The notes under the pieces are model-generated. The model ran no database searches. It saw nothing but the letters and a program-made list of their open reading frames with translations, and was not told where the DNA came from. Shown piece by piece: positions 52,984 through 62,342 of a stretch of 64,000 bases of DNA (positions are counted from its first letter, which is position 1; each line of letters opens with the position of its first letter). Position numbers and translations under genes: made by a program. Source of the DNA: Acinetobacter tianfuensis (GTDB taxonomy: Bacteria; Pseudomonadota; Gammaproteobacteria; Pseudomonadales; Moraxellaceae); contig NZ_RAXV01000009.1 of assembly GCF_003611465.1 (NCBI RefSeq), positions 1-64,000 of the forward strand, read 5' to 3'.

Positions 52984-53853
52984 TTAGTTAATTGATGGGG
53001 TAATAAGCCCAATTTCTGATTTGATCAGCTCAATAAAGTCTTCGGTCGCTTTGGTTGTACTCACATTGGCATTTCTTAAAATGTAAATCGTGGTGTACAG
53101 GCGCGGTTTCATTTGATGAATCATTTCTTTCGGCAGTGAATAAGCTGCGGTGTAGATATCGGTAATGCTGCAGCCGATGCCTTGGCGTACCAGTTCGCCA
53201 GCCATGTAATAGGTTTGCACGTTGATAATGCTTTTATTAAATGTCCGATATTTTTTTACCACTTGCATGAGTGAGTCAGAATCTGGCTGAATCCATCGGT
53301 TCTCATCAATTAAATGAATATCCTGATCTGCACGGACAAATTGAGAGTCAATATAGACCAGCGGTATTTCTAAAATTGGTGTGGCAATAATGCCGTGCTG
53401 CGTGTGCGGATGAAATGTAACTGCAATATCAATTTCGCGCTGCAGCAGTTTTTGTTCCAGCGCTTGGGTGTGGTCTGTGCCGATATTTACAAATACACCA
53501 GGATATTTCTTTAAAAATTGGGCAGTCAACTTTGGTATTAGACTCAAACCTAGACTGGGCAAACATCCGAGGGTTATTTGACCTTTGGTATTCTTTGCCA
53601 GATTGTGTGTCAGTTTATTCAGCTCATTAATTTTGTCATAAATTGGCTTAATTTCCTCATACAGAATATAGGCCTCTTTAGTAGGCTGCAACTTGCCTTT
53701 TACACGCTTAAATAGTGCAAAACCAAGACGTTGCTCTGCATGTTTAAGCAGTTTACTGGCCGCTGGCTGTGATATGCATAACGACGCGGCTGCTTCTGTT
53801 AATGACCCAAAAAGCATCACTGAATAGAACATTTCAAGGTGTCTAAGATTCAT
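52984..53853 (-). CDS. LysR-family regulator of dadA-ridA
   Basis: 289 residues. N-terminal winged helix MNLRHLEMFYSVMLFGSLTEAAASLCISQPAASKLLKHAEQ region (LysR signature from residue 2 to 60), then the periplasmic-binding-protein-like effector domain starting ITLGCLPSLGLSLIPKL. It is in the same direction as dadA, 89 bases upstream of it. The ATAAC-N5-GTTAT dyad just before its start suggests self-control. The effector is probably an amino acid. Confidence 0.87.
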   Translation of the reverse strand: MNLRHLEMFYSVMLFGSLTEAAASLCISQPAASKLLKHAEQRLGFALFKRVKGKLQPTKEAYILYEEIKPIYDKINELNKLTHNLAKNTKGQITLGCLPSLGLSLIPKLTAQFLKKYPGVFVNIGTDHTQALEQKLLQREIDIAVTFHPHTQHGIIATPILEIPLVYIDSQFVRADQDIHLIDENRWIQPDSDSLMQVVKKYRTFNKSIINVQTYYMAGELVRQGIGCSITDIYTAAYSLPKEMIHQMKPRLYTTIYILRNANVSTTKATEDFIELIKSEIGLITPSIN

Positions 53854-54249
53854 AAAAGTTCACATAACCAATAGTTATAGGCAATCTATTAGAATTCATT
53901 ACTTAATGTCAATAAAGCCTTGTACATTGGCTGAAATTTTGAGGGTAACTGAGCAGGGAATAATACTCATGCAATTGGATCAGTCATCAACTGACACGGC
54001 TGTATAAGCATTAGTTCAGCAGGGTGCGAAAATACACGTTAATTCGGATCGTTCGATGTGCTGTTTTTGCTGCATGGGCTTTCTGTCAAAATGAATGATG
54101 AACAGCAGTATTGGAACATGAAGAGTTGGATGAACCGCCAGTTCTGAATGGAATAAATGCTGGGTCAATAAATCTAATAGATTTTCTATAAAGCTTGATA
54201 GCAGTGGGCTTCAGCTTATAAAAACTCTAGTAAATTTAAAGGGAAAGAA
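53854..54249. other. Intergenic region, LysR gene to gltS
   Basis: About 395 bases between divergent genes. Besides the dyad at 53864, two short open stretches (one ending NMKSWMNRQF near 54150) look faintly coding but have in-frame stops and no starts; they may be the worn remains of a gene. No RNA gene seen. Confidence 0.5.
53864..53878. promoter_or_regulatory. Candidate LysR-type operator
   Basis: ATAAC-CAATA-GTTAT, a perfect 5-bp dyad with T-N11-A spacing, 10 bases upstream of the LysR start codon. Typical of an autoregulatory LTTR site. Confidence 0.55.
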
Positions 54250-55455
54250 ATGATCGTAAGCACGAACCTTACATTATTTATGGCTTGCCTTGCTTTAGCA
54301 ATCGGCATGTTTACAGTCAAGCATACGAAGTTTTTACGTAATAACCATATTCCAGAAGCCGTTGTAGGCGGGTTTATCGTGGCAATTGCATTGTTCGTCA
54401 TTCATAAAATGACCAATTATACGTTTAAATTTGATACGTCATTGCAGAATCTGCTGATGATTGCTTTTTTCTCATCTATTGGCTTGAACTCCGATTTTTC
54501 TAAATTGGCAAAAGGCGGGAAGCCTTTGCTTATTCTTATTTTTATTGTGACCTTGCTGATTCTTACGCAAAACCTTGTGGGTGTCGGTGTTGCAATGCTG
54601 CTGCAAGAAAATCCATTTATTGGCCTTATTGCAGGTTCAATTACACTTTCAGGCGGGCATGGCAATGCAGGGGCGTGGGGGCCGCTTTTAGAGCAAAAGT
54701 ATGGCGTAGCGGGTGCATTAGAACTTGCAATGGCTTGTGCAACGATGGGATTGGTGATTGGCGGTTTAATGGGAGGGCCGATTGCGCGTCATCTCATTAA
54801 AAAAGTAAAAACACCGCAATTGACTGCATCGGAAACGCATTCAGCGGCAGAATCTTTGGCCGCTCCAAATGCTGAAAAACAAATTAACATAAAGAATGTG
54901 ATTGAAACCGTATTCATGCTGATCAGCTGCATTGTGGTTGGCAGCTATATCAGTGATATTTCTAAAGATACGGCATTCTATTTGCCCACGTTTGTCTGGT
55001 GTCTATTTGCTGGTATTCTCCTGAGAAACATATTGAATTATGTTTTCAAGAAAAGTATTTCTGAGCCTACGATTGACGTGCTGGGCAGCACAGCGCTTTC
55101 GATTTATCTGGCAATTGCGCTGATGTCGCTTAATTTTGGTCAGCTGGCAAGTATGGCTGGCCCAGTGCTGATTATTATTATCGTACAGGCTGTTGTGATG
55201 GCTTTGTTTGCTTGTTTTATTACGTTTAATCTGATGGGCAAAGATTATGATGCTGTGGTTGTCAGTGCAGGACATTGCGGTTTTGGCATGGGTGCAACAC
55301 CTACAGCAATTGCCAATATGCAAACAGTGACTAAAACCTTTGGACCATCACACAAGGCTTTTTTAATTGTACCTATGGTGGGCGGTTTTATTATTGATAT
55401 TTCAAACAGCATTATCATTAAATCTTTTTTAAGCATCATTGAGAAAATGGCATAA
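54250..55455 (+). CDS. gltS: Sodium/glutamate symporter
   Basis: 401 residues with about ten to twelve membrane helices. GltS family: the two inverted halves carry GSITLSGGHGNAGAWGPLL and SAGHCGFGMGATPTAIANMQ, the re-entrant loops that bind Na+ and glutamate, and GLNSDFSKLAKGGKPL follows helix 3. AGGGA before the ATG. It takes up glutamate by sodium symport. The divergent LysR gene may regulate it. Confidence 0.93.
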   Translation: MIVSTNLTLFMACLALAIGMFTVKHTKFLRNNHIPEAVVGGFIVAIALFVIHKMTNYTFKFDTSLQNLLMIAFFSSIGLNSDFSKLAKGGKPLLILIFIVTLLILTQNLVGVGVAMLLQENPFIGLIAGSITLSGGHGNAGAWGPLLEQKYGVAGALELAMACATMGLVIGGLMGGPIARHLIKKVKTPQLTASETHSAAESLAAPNAEKQINIKNVIETVFMLISCIVVGSYISDISKDTAFYLPTFVWCLFAGILLRNILNYVFKKSISEPTIDVLGSTALSIYLAIALMSLNFGQLASMAGPVLIIIIVQAVVMALFACFITFNLMGKDYDAVVVSAGHCGFGMGATPTAIANMQTVTKTFGPSHKAFLIVPMVGGFIIDISNSIIIKSFLSIIEKMA

Positions 55456-55509
55456 AGCTTTCCTCCCCAAAGGCTTTAGCAGTCTGTTTGAACTCAATAT
55501 AAACTTAGA

Positions 55510-55950
55510 TTAGCATTTGAAGTGCAACACCCTGTTGTTGCGATAATACCCGACTCGGACTTTTAAAGCCGAGTCTTTTTCTTGGCCGATGATTCAAGCG
55601 TTGAGTGATTTCTGAAATATATTCATCCGTATAGTCACTTAAATCACTGCCTTTTCTAATATATTGCCTGATTAAACCATTGGTATTTTCATTTGTACCA
55701 CGTTGCTAAGCGCTATAAGGATCTGCGAAATACCAGTCTATTTCTAATTCTTGAGCTGATCTTTGATCGGCTCAAGAAGGCTGATGGTTGTTTGACAAAT
55801 TGTCTCTGCCTGGCGTGAGCTGCACTTTTTCAGTCATAAATAGCCTGTCTTCCTATCTACAATAGAGACCAATGATTGCTGATGCTTCTTAGCAACAATC
55901 GTATCTATTTTCAAATCACCAAACGAGTCTGCTGCTTAATCTCAACAGCT
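55510..55950 (-). pseudogene. IS30-family transposase remnant
   Basis: On the minus strand the last part reads NHRPRKRLGFKSPSRVL and SQQQGVALQMLI to a stop at 55510, the C-terminus of IS30-type transposases; the preceding text includes RKGSDLSDYTDEYISEI and a GTNENTNGL block. Upstream, stop codons and frame changes break the catalytic region, and the N-terminal DNA-binding part is missing. No clear terminal repeats remain. An old, inactive insertion. Confidence 0.85.
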
Positions 55951-55968
55951 CCTAACTTTTTAAAATTG

Positions 55969-56004
55969 GCCTAAATGACTTTAAGGGATTAAAGCCATTT
56001 AGGC
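55969..56004 (-). terminator. Terminator after the acyltransferase gene
   Basis: GCCTAAATGACTTTAA, GGGA loop, TTAAAGCCATTTAGGC: a 16-bp stem with one mismatch, 14 bases past the acyltransferase stop codon. The following T run is interrupted. Confidence 0.7.
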
Positions 56005-56017
56005 AGACTTTGACATT

Positions 56018-57937
56018 TTATGGATTGAAGGCTTCTTTAAACATTGGAATTAAAAGTTTATTTCCATACTCGCTGAGATGATCGCCATCACGATAAATAG
56101 GGCGTCCTTTATATTCAGAAATACATTCATTTCCTTTACATAAGAGTAATGCAGGGTCTAAGACTTTGGCCTGACACTGTGTAGCACTTTCATGAATGAT
56201 TGTGCGAATCTCTCCTGATCTTTCTAAATACGCATTGTGTGAAATAAATATTTTTTCATTGCGGTTGTAAAATACATTCTTAATGATTCTTTGCGGTAAA
56301 TTGAAACCAACTTCAGGAGTGGGTTGAACAACATATACAGGATTTGTCTTAGAAATTTGACACAGATGATGTGTCAAATTGTGTTTAAACGAAGCGAATA
56401 ATTCACGTTGAGACGTATTTTTCTCAGCTCCAAAGTAAACGGCAGGCATAGATTCGAGTGGATTTACACGGTCTGCATCATTTTCTCCAATTAAGTAGCT
56501 TGGATATCTAGCAACTAAAACAATCGGAATATTTTCATATTTTTTGGATGCAATTAGGTTTAAGCGCTGTTGGTTAATTTCAGGACAATGGCTTTTTTTG
56601 TCGTAAAAATTCATATTCGGAATGAATGGGCAGGCAGAACTAGCAAAGGCAATAATTCCGTCTGACTTCAAATTAAAAACAGAAGAAAGAGAGGTAATTA
56701 AAGAGTTCGCATGACTATCCCCAATAATCAATGCTTTAATTTTAGAAGGGTTACCGATCACGCATTCGTATAATTCGGGTTTGTCACAATCATAAGGGTT
56801 ATCGTTTTTTATTTCTGCATTCGCAATTTTAGCTGCTTCTGGAAGCCGTGAATCTACACCATCATTAGATTTGAGGAAATGACCAAAGCCTAATAGGAAT
56901 AAAGTGAGATAAACCGCTTTCACTTTATAAATTTCTTTCCAAGATGAATAGCGCGGGAAATTAATTTTTTCAATACCGTGATAACTTAAGAAACCACATA
57001 AAATTGATAGCGGGATTCCATATATCCACCAATTTTCGAGGCTGAAATAGAAACCTAAAACAACCAAGGGCCAATGCCAAACATAGATTGAGTAAGACCA
57101 TTTACCAATGTGGCTAAAAACAGGATTGTTAATGAAAATATTCTGTTGGTACTGACTTACAATAATTAAATAAGCACCAAGGACAGGAATGAGGGCCATA
57201 TAACCTGGCCAAAGCGTATCTTTAGAGATAAAGATATATGATGCTAGAATTAGAATGAGTCCTAAGCATTGTATCATGAGCTGTGATTTTTTGGTTTTTA
57301 ATGACCAAGGGTAAAGGAATGCTAAACCGCCCAGCAGCATTTCCCATGCGCGGCTTGTCAGTAAAAAATAAGCAGTTTTACTGTCTTTATAGGTCGCATA
57401 AATACAATAAATAAAGCTGGTAAAGAGCAGTCCAAGTACTACGCGTTTTAAATTATGAAGGCTTAAATATTTTTTAAGCATCAAAATAAGGAGTGGGAAA
57501 ACAATATAAAATTGCCATTCAACGGACAAAGACCAAGTATGTAATAACCATTTAGTATGCTCAGCAGTATCAAAATAGCCACCGCCTTTTGAAAAATGCA
57601 CATTGGTCATAAAGAAAGAGCTTTTTTCGACTTGTCGTCCTAAATCTTTATAATCAACAGGTGCTAAATAGAACCACCCAAAGATGAGTACAACAATAAT
57701 CATCGCCGCAAGTACTGGAATAATACGGTTTGCACGTGCTGTATAAAATTTAAATAGATTAAATGTGTTTTTTTCAATGCCATTAAAAATAATGGCAGTC
57801 ATCAAGAAACCAGAGATAACAAAGAAAACATCGACACCAGCGAAGCCACCTGTCAGCCATTGCGGGTTAAAGTGAAATATTACAACGGCCAATACAGCTA
57901 TGGCTCGTAATCCATTGATATCATGTCTAAATTGCAT
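56018..57937 (-). CDS. OafA/YrhL-type acyltransferase with SGNH domain
   Basis: 639 residues. N-terminal acyltransferase-3 membrane domain (about 1-350, ten helices): FRHDINGLRAIAVLAVVIFHF with the catalytic R-x10-H, and VDVFFVISGFLMT. C-terminal periplasmic SGNH domain: ALIIGDSHANSLI carries the nucleophilic Ser, and DGDHLSEYGNKLL the Asp-x-x-His. Such enzymes O-acetylate surface polysaccharides such as lipooligosaccharide or capsule. Single gene beside an IS remnant; may have arrived with mobile DNA. Confidence 0.92.
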   Translation of the reverse strand: MQFRHDINGLRAIAVLAVVIFHFNPQWLTGGFAGVDVFFVISGFLMTAIIFNGIEKNTFNLFKFYTARANRIIPVLAAMIIVVLIFGWFYLAPVDYKDLGRQVEKSSFFMTNVHFSKGGGYFDTAEHTKWLLHTWSLSVEWQFYIVFPLLILMLKKYLSLHNLKRVVLGLLFTSFIYCIYATYKDSKTAYFLLTSRAWEMLLGGLAFLYPWSLKTKKSQLMIQCLGLILILASYIFISKDTLWPGYMALIPVLGAYLIIVSQYQQNIFINNPVFSHIGKWSYSIYVWHWPLVVLGFYFSLENWWIYGIPLSILCGFLSYHGIEKINFPRYSSWKEIYKVKAVYLTLFLLGFGHFLKSNDGVDSRLPEAAKIANAEIKNDNPYDCDKPELYECVIGNPSKIKALIIGDSHANSLITSLSSVFNLKSDGIIAFASSACPFIPNMNFYDKKSHCPEINQQRLNLIASKKYENIPIVLVARYPSYLIGENDADRVNPLESMPAVYFGAEKNTSQRELFASFKHNLTHHLCQISKTNPVYVVQPTPEVGFNLPQRIIKNVFYNRNEKIFISHNAYLERSGEIRTIIHESATQCQAKVLDPALLLCKGNECISEYKGRPIYRDGDHLSEYGNKLLIPMFKEAFNP

Positions 57938-58162
57938 AAATAAAATAGCTAATCATTTAATTTGAGGGTGATTCTAACTTAAATGTTGAATGATCGATTG
58001 AAATTTCAATATTTTTTGAAACGTGTTAAAAATATTAAAATTATTTTGATTGGTTTGGTATTGTTTTATTGCTTGTAAGTTATTGTTTTTTATGTTGATA
58101 TGTGGTGGGGTCGCTCTGGCGGAGTGTGTTCATATTAGACGGAGCAATCCGATTTTGTATTG

Positions 58163-58501
58163 TTAATTTCTTTGAAGCTTTGACACCACCAATTCATAAG
58201 AATTCAGCACCAAATCCTGCAGCAGATCTTCTTCCAATGCTTCATCTGCAAATATAGAAATCCAGTGCTGTTTATTCATGTGCCAGCCTGTGCGGATATA
58301 CGGATAAATGTCTCTAAGCATGGCGCCATTGTCTGGCAGGCCCTTTAGATTGATCACAGCTTTGCCTTCCAAATGAAAACTCAACATAAAGACTTTATCC
58401 ATGACTTTAAATACATCACAGCCATCACCAAAAGGCTGACTGATGGAGGCTTCGGGCAGAGCTAAAGCGCTCTTCGCTGCAGCAGCATGTAATGAAATCA
58501 T
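58163..58501 (-). CDS. MmcQ/YjbR-family protein
   Basis: 112 residues, CyaY-like fold family (YjbR): ALPEASISQPFGDGCDVFKVMDKVFML, then INLKGLPDNGAMLRDIYPYIRTGWHMNKQHWISI, which matches the P-Y-x-R-x-x-W/GWHMNKxHW consensus. Proposed DNA-binding; role unknown. Confidence 0.88.
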   Translation of the reverse strand: MISLHAAAAKSALALPEASISQPFGDGCDVFKVMDKVFMLSFHLEGKAVINLKGLPDNGAMLRDIYPYIRTGWHMNKQHWISIFADEALEEDLLQDLVLNSYELVVSKLQRN

Positions 58502-58538
58502 AGAAATTGAGCCAAAAAATAACGAATAAATTTAAAGC

Positions 58539-59171
58539 CTAAGGATGAATGTGAATCGCAGTATGATTATTCACCAGTTGCCAAATTTCATCCATATCAA
58601 TATTACGGACTGCGATACAGCCCCAAGTCCAGTCTTTCTGAGGAAAATAAGTTCTCAGCTGAGGAATTATTTTCATCTGCAGGCTGGTGGCAGAACCATG
58701 AATCATAATGTCGCCGCCGGCGGAAACGTCCAGTTGCTGAGCTTTTTGCTGATCGGCCATGTTGGGATAGGAAATATGCAGCGATTTATAAAATGCGCTT
58801 TTGGGATTGCGCCAGTCAATCACATAAGAACCTTCAGGCGTTTTTCCATCACCTTCTTGGACTTTATGTCCGAGCGGTGCAAATCCAAGACGAATGGGGT
58901 AGCGGCGGATAATTTGATCTTGATGCTTTAACTCTAAGTAGCGCTGACCTTTATATACCTGAATACTGTCAATGGGCGTGTTGGTGCGAATCTGCTGAAT
59001 GTGAGCAGTATTTAATGCTGCAGGAAAAGTGAGCGCATTGGATGACGTGGGCAGAAATTTTTCGAATTTTTGATAGAGAATAAAAGCCGCAAGTATGCAA
59101 AGCACAATTGAGCTGCTGAGAATTGCAATTTTTTTCTTAATATTTGGATTTTGAGGCTGAGATGCATTCAC
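58539..59171 (-). CDS. L,D-transpeptidase (YkuD family)
   Basis: 210 residues. N-terminal membrane helix (KKKIAILSSSIVLCILAAFILY) then a YkuD domain: QVYKGQRYLELKHQDQIIRRYPIRLGFAPLGHKVQEGDGKTPEG, IMIHGSATS and the catalytic DWTWGCIAVRNIDMDEIW with nucleophilic Cys and the upstream His. It forms 3-3 cross-links in peptidoglycan or attaches D-amino acids. No LysM domain, unlike the larger Ldt enzymes. Confidence 0.9.
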   Translation of the reverse strand: MNASQPQNPNIKKKIAILSSSIVLCILAAFILYQKFEKFLPTSSNALTFPAALNTAHIQQIRTNTPIDSIQVYKGQRYLELKHQDQIIRRYPIRLGFAPLGHKVQEGDGKTPEGSYVIDWRNPKSAFYKSLHISYPNMADQQKAQQLDVSAGGDIMIHGSATSLQMKIIPQLRTYFPQKDWTWGCIAVRNIDMDEIWQLVNNHTAIHIHP

Positions 59172-59239
59172 TATGCTTCAATTTCTGAATTGTGGATAAT
59201 GTCTAAATTATCCACAATTTTATCCTGCTGTGTATAATT

Positions 59240-60685
59240 TTAAGAAGAACAGCTGACCATGACTTCGGGAACATCGCTAGGCAGCGGCTCTAAATCAGCA
59301 GCATTTTCGAGCTCAGGCTGTTTGATAAATGGCTGGCTGAGCAATGCAAATAAACGCTCAACTTCAGAAAAATCATTACGCTCCGCCAGTTCAATTGCTT
59401 TTTGCGTCATGTGATTGCGCAAAATATATTGCGGGTTGATCAAAGCCATTTGTGCATCCAGTTCGGCAGCATCTTGCAGCTCACGGATATTTTCATACAT
59501 CGCGAAGAAGCTTTCAAATGCGCGGCGGTCTAGGCAGTCATCTTTAATCTGTTCATATTGCTTTTCTTGCAGGCGGATAAAGCTTTGTGTGTAGTCGAGC
59601 TGTTCGGTCTGCAAAATACGTAAAAATGCCATTGCGCAGTCAAAACTGTCTTTATGGAAACTTGGCAAGCCCATTTTTTGACTTAGTCCGAGTTTATAAT
59701 GCTCTAAGAAAGTCGGTTCAAAATGCTCGAGGCATTGAGCTAAATCCTCCTTCCATTGTTCTTTGTTATAACTGGCAGGGCAGAGCGGCACCAGATTATT
59801 CAGCCATTGCCATAAGTTCCAATGCCCAATACTCGGCTGCTGCTGATAAGTATAGCGTCCTTGATAGTCGGAGTGATTGTTGACCCAATTTGGGCGGAAA
59901 CGCTCTAAAAATCCATAAGGGCCAAAATCTAGGGTTGAGCCAGTAATGTTGAGATTGTCGGTATTCATTACGCCATGTGCGAAACCGACCAATTGCCATT
60001 GAGCAATCATTACTGCGGTGCGCTGCACAACTTGCGCAGCAAAAGCTAAAACAGGCTGTTCTGCATCTAAGCATTCAGGATAGTGCCATTCAATGCATTT
60101 TTGAGTGAATTCAGGCAGCAAATCGCCTTGATATTGATTGATCCATTCGAAATGTCCGAGCCGGATATGACAGTCTGATGTGCGCAGAAGCATTGCGCCC
60201 AGTTCTAATTTTTCACGCTGTACGCCTTGCTCAGAGCTGGTGAAACCCACGGCATTGCTGGATGCAATGCCTAAGCTGTTCAGCGCATGACCTGCTAAAT
60301 ACTCTCGAATGGTCGAGCGCAGCACTGCACGTCCATCTCCCATGCGTGAGTAAGGCGTAGAGCCAGCACCTTTAAGATGCAGGTCGATGGTTTGCCCATT
60401 TTTATCTACAATCTGCGCAATCAGTAAACCGCGTCCATCGCCCAATTGACCCGCCCATTGTCCAAATTGATGGCCTGCATAGACCATGGCCAAAGGTTCA
60501 AAGGCGGCAAAGGTTTTTTGACCGCTGCAGATTTCAACCCAGTGCTGTATGTCTTCTTCAGACCATTGCAGCTGCTGCGCCAACGCCGCATTAAAATGTC
60601 CTGCCTTTGCTCCCTTAAGCGGGCTTGGCTGCTGATGGTGATAGAGGCGGGAAGGAAGCGTGTTATAGCGCGGGTTAAACTGCAT
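59240..60685 (-). CDS. selO: SelO-type protein adenylyltransferase
   Basis: 481 residues from the ATG at 60685, matching the usual MQFNPRYNTLP start; a longer frame to 60778 is rejected. Pseudokinase-fold AMPylase: GQLGDGRGLLIAQI, DLHLKGAGSTPYSRMGDGRAVLRSTIREYL, FVGFTSSEQG-like NAVGFTSSEQG, the GFAHGVMNTDNLNITGSTLDFGPYGF metal-binding core. The C-terminus is SCSS: Cys stands where eukaryotic SelO has selenocysteine. It transfers AMP to redox proteins under oxidative stress. Confidence 0.95.
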   Translation of the reverse strand: MQFNPRYNTLPSRLYHHQQPSPLKGAKAGHFNAALAQQLQWSEEDIQHWVEICSGQKTFAAFEPLAMVYAGHQFGQWAGQLGDGRGLLIAQIVDKNGQTIDLHLKGAGSTPYSRMGDGRAVLRSTIREYLAGHALNSLGIASSNAVGFTSSEQGVQREKLELGAMLLRTSDCHIRLGHFEWINQYQGDLLPEFTQKCIEWHYPECLDAEQPVLAFAAQVVQRTAVMIAQWQLVGFAHGVMNTDNLNITGSTLDFGPYGFLERFRPNWVNNHSDYQGRYTYQQQPSIGHWNLWQWLNNLVPLCPASYNKEQWKEDLAQCLEHFEPTFLEHYKLGLSQKMGLPSFHKDSFDCAMAFLRILQTEQLDYTQSFIRLQEKQYEQIKDDCLDRRAFESFFAMYENIRELQDAAELDAQMALINPQYILRNHMTQKAIELAERNDFSEVERLFALLSQPFIKQPELENAADLEPLPSDVPEVMVSCSS

Positions 60686-60796
60686 AGTCGTCTTTAAAAA
60701 TGAATCTTTGCAGAAACTATAGCAAAGAGTGCAGGGTGATGTCAGAGATTCCTGTATCTGTACGGCTATTTGCTGCAACAGAAAATTGCGGCAAAA

Positions 60797-60820
60797 ATAA
60801 AGCCCCGAGCGGGGCTTTAT
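60797..60820 (-). terminator. Terminator after the desaturase gene
   Basis: ATAAAGCCCC, GAGC loop, GGGGCTTTAT, followed on the coding strand by TTTTT. Lies 14 bases after the stop codon. Confidence 0.9.
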
Positions 60821-60834
60821 AAGTCAGCAGCGTT

Positions 60835-62001
60835 TTAGTCTGTGACGGTTTTCTTTTTAATGTTGCGCATCAGTGTTGTTAAGGTTGCACGGTGATATGA
60901 CAGGCGCTGTTCAACCAATTGGAATTCAACTTTAAGCTTGTCATCCATTTGATGGATTTTTTCAGCAACAGCAGTTTTCTTTGCTTGAATTTCTTGTTCT
61001 TTCAGTTTAGCCCAGTCATTCAGCGTTTGCGAAAATGCATCGTATTCCTGTGAAATACGCTGCTTTGCAGCTGCAATGTCATCTGTCATATTTAGGCCAT
61101 AAACAGCCAGATCTTGTTCTGCATATTTGAATTTCATCGCAAGTTCAGCTTTTTTAATATTAAAGCTTGGAATACGGCGTAAATTTTTTGCAAGACCGAG
61201 TTTAGAGCATGTCCAAATTAACCATTTGGTTGGATCATACTGCCACCATTTCACGCCGTTACGGTAGTCGTATTGGAAAATATGGTGATAGTTGTGATAA
61301 CCCTCACCCCAAGTGGCAATTGCAAGGATGAAGTTGTCACGCGCGGTATTTTCGTCTGTATAAGGACGAGAGCCCCACATGTGGCAAAGCGAGTTAATGA
61401 AGAAGGTGACGTGATGGCTCAGGATTAAACGGACAAGACCGCCTAAAAGCAATACGCCCCACATATCGCCTACCGCCCAGCCGATTGGCAATAAAATCCC
61501 GGCATGTACTGCAATGACTAGAGGCACATAGTATTTGTCTTGGAACATGACTAATTTATTGTTTAATAAATCGGGCGCATTTTTGTAGTTGGCGCCGCCA
61601 GACTTATAGTCACGAAGCATCCAGCCAATATGCGCAAACCAAAAACCGCGGTTAATCGAGTACGGGTCATGATCAATATCATCCACATGGCGATGATGCG
61701 TACGGTGGCCTGAAGCCCAAAACAGAATACTGTTTTGTACAGCAAATGTGCCCATGATCATTAAGACAATTTGCATGGGTAAAGTTGCTTCATAAGCGCG
61801 GTGCGCCCATAAGCGGTGATAGCCCGCCGTGATCCCCAAGCTGCTGAAGCCAAGCAGCACAAACATGCTGATCCAGGCTGCTAAGCTAAAATCATGGCGG
61901 TATGCATATAACGGGATTGCAATGATTGCCACGATAGGCAAGAACACCAGCGCAAAAACGGCAATCCAGTTGATTGGTGCTTTGGGTAGGGGAGCGGTCA
62001 T
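60835..62001 (-). CDS. Acyl-CoA/acyl-lipid delta-9-type fatty acid desaturase
   Basis: 388 residues from the ATG at 62001, with AGGAG eleven bases upstream; a longer frame to 62046 is less likely. Membrane di-iron desaturase: His boxes HRLWAH, HRTHHRH and HNYHH, with paired hydrophobic helices before and after (NWIAVFALVFLPIVAIIAIPL, MQIVLMIMGTFAV). It adds a double bond to fatty acyl chains to keep membranes fluid. An extra C-terminal charged helical tail of about 110 residues (LAVYGLNMTDDIAAAKQRI onward) may be regulatory or oligomerising. Confidence 0.9.
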   Translation of the reverse strand: MTAPLPKAPINWIAVFALVFLPIVAIIAIPLYAYRHDFSLAAWISMFVLLGFSSLGITAGYHRLWAHRAYEATLPMQIVLMIMGTFAVQNSILFWASGHRTHHRHVDDIDHDPYSINRGFWFAHIGWMLRDYKSGGANYKNAPDLLNNKLVMFQDKYYVPLVIAVHAGILLPIGWAVGDMWGVLLLGGLVRLILSHHVTFFINSLCHMWGSRPYTDENTARDNFILAIATWGEGYHNYHHIFQYDYRNGVKWWQYDPTKWLIWTCSKLGLAKNLRRIPSFNIKKAELAMKFKYAEQDLAVYGLNMTDDIAAAKQRISQEYDAFSQTLNDWAKLKEQEIQAKKTAVAEKIHQMDDKLKVEFQLVEQRLSYHRATLTTLMRNIKKKTVTD

Positions 62002-62342
62002 CGCCAGCTTAACTCCTAGAACCTTGGGAGGTATATCAGAATACAAAAACCATAAATAGATTATGGATTAATAGAACTGCATATTAGCATGAGCTTTCTC
62101 ATGCTCACAGCATTATTGCACAACTGTATTGTGCAAAACAGTAACAGAATAAAACTGTGATTTAATTTATTTCCAATCCATTGCTGCTGCTGGCTTAGAT
62201 GCGGTTTTATATTGCCTTGAAATGTACGGAACACCTAGTAAAATTAATGGATATGCGGTCATTTTTTCCACAGTATTTTAGTCGGATTTTTAATGACTTC
62301 AGTTTATATGCTGAGACATAGCATTATGTTTTACAAGGTTAT
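62002..62342. other. Intergenic region, desaturase to glycerophosphodiesterase gene
   Basis: About 340 bases. It contains a small hairpin AGCATGAG-CTTT-CTCATGCT (62086-62105) in the upstream region of the desaturase gene, which could affect its expression. No gene recognised. Confidence 0.55.

Noticed and set aside
53968-54170. Coding-like fragments between the LysR gene and gltS
   Set aside because: Several in-frame stops, no start with a ribosome site and no recognisable family; at most a worn remnant.
60686-60778. N-terminal extension of SelO
   Set aside because: The extra 31 residues are not seen in the family; the ATG at 60685 gives the typical start.
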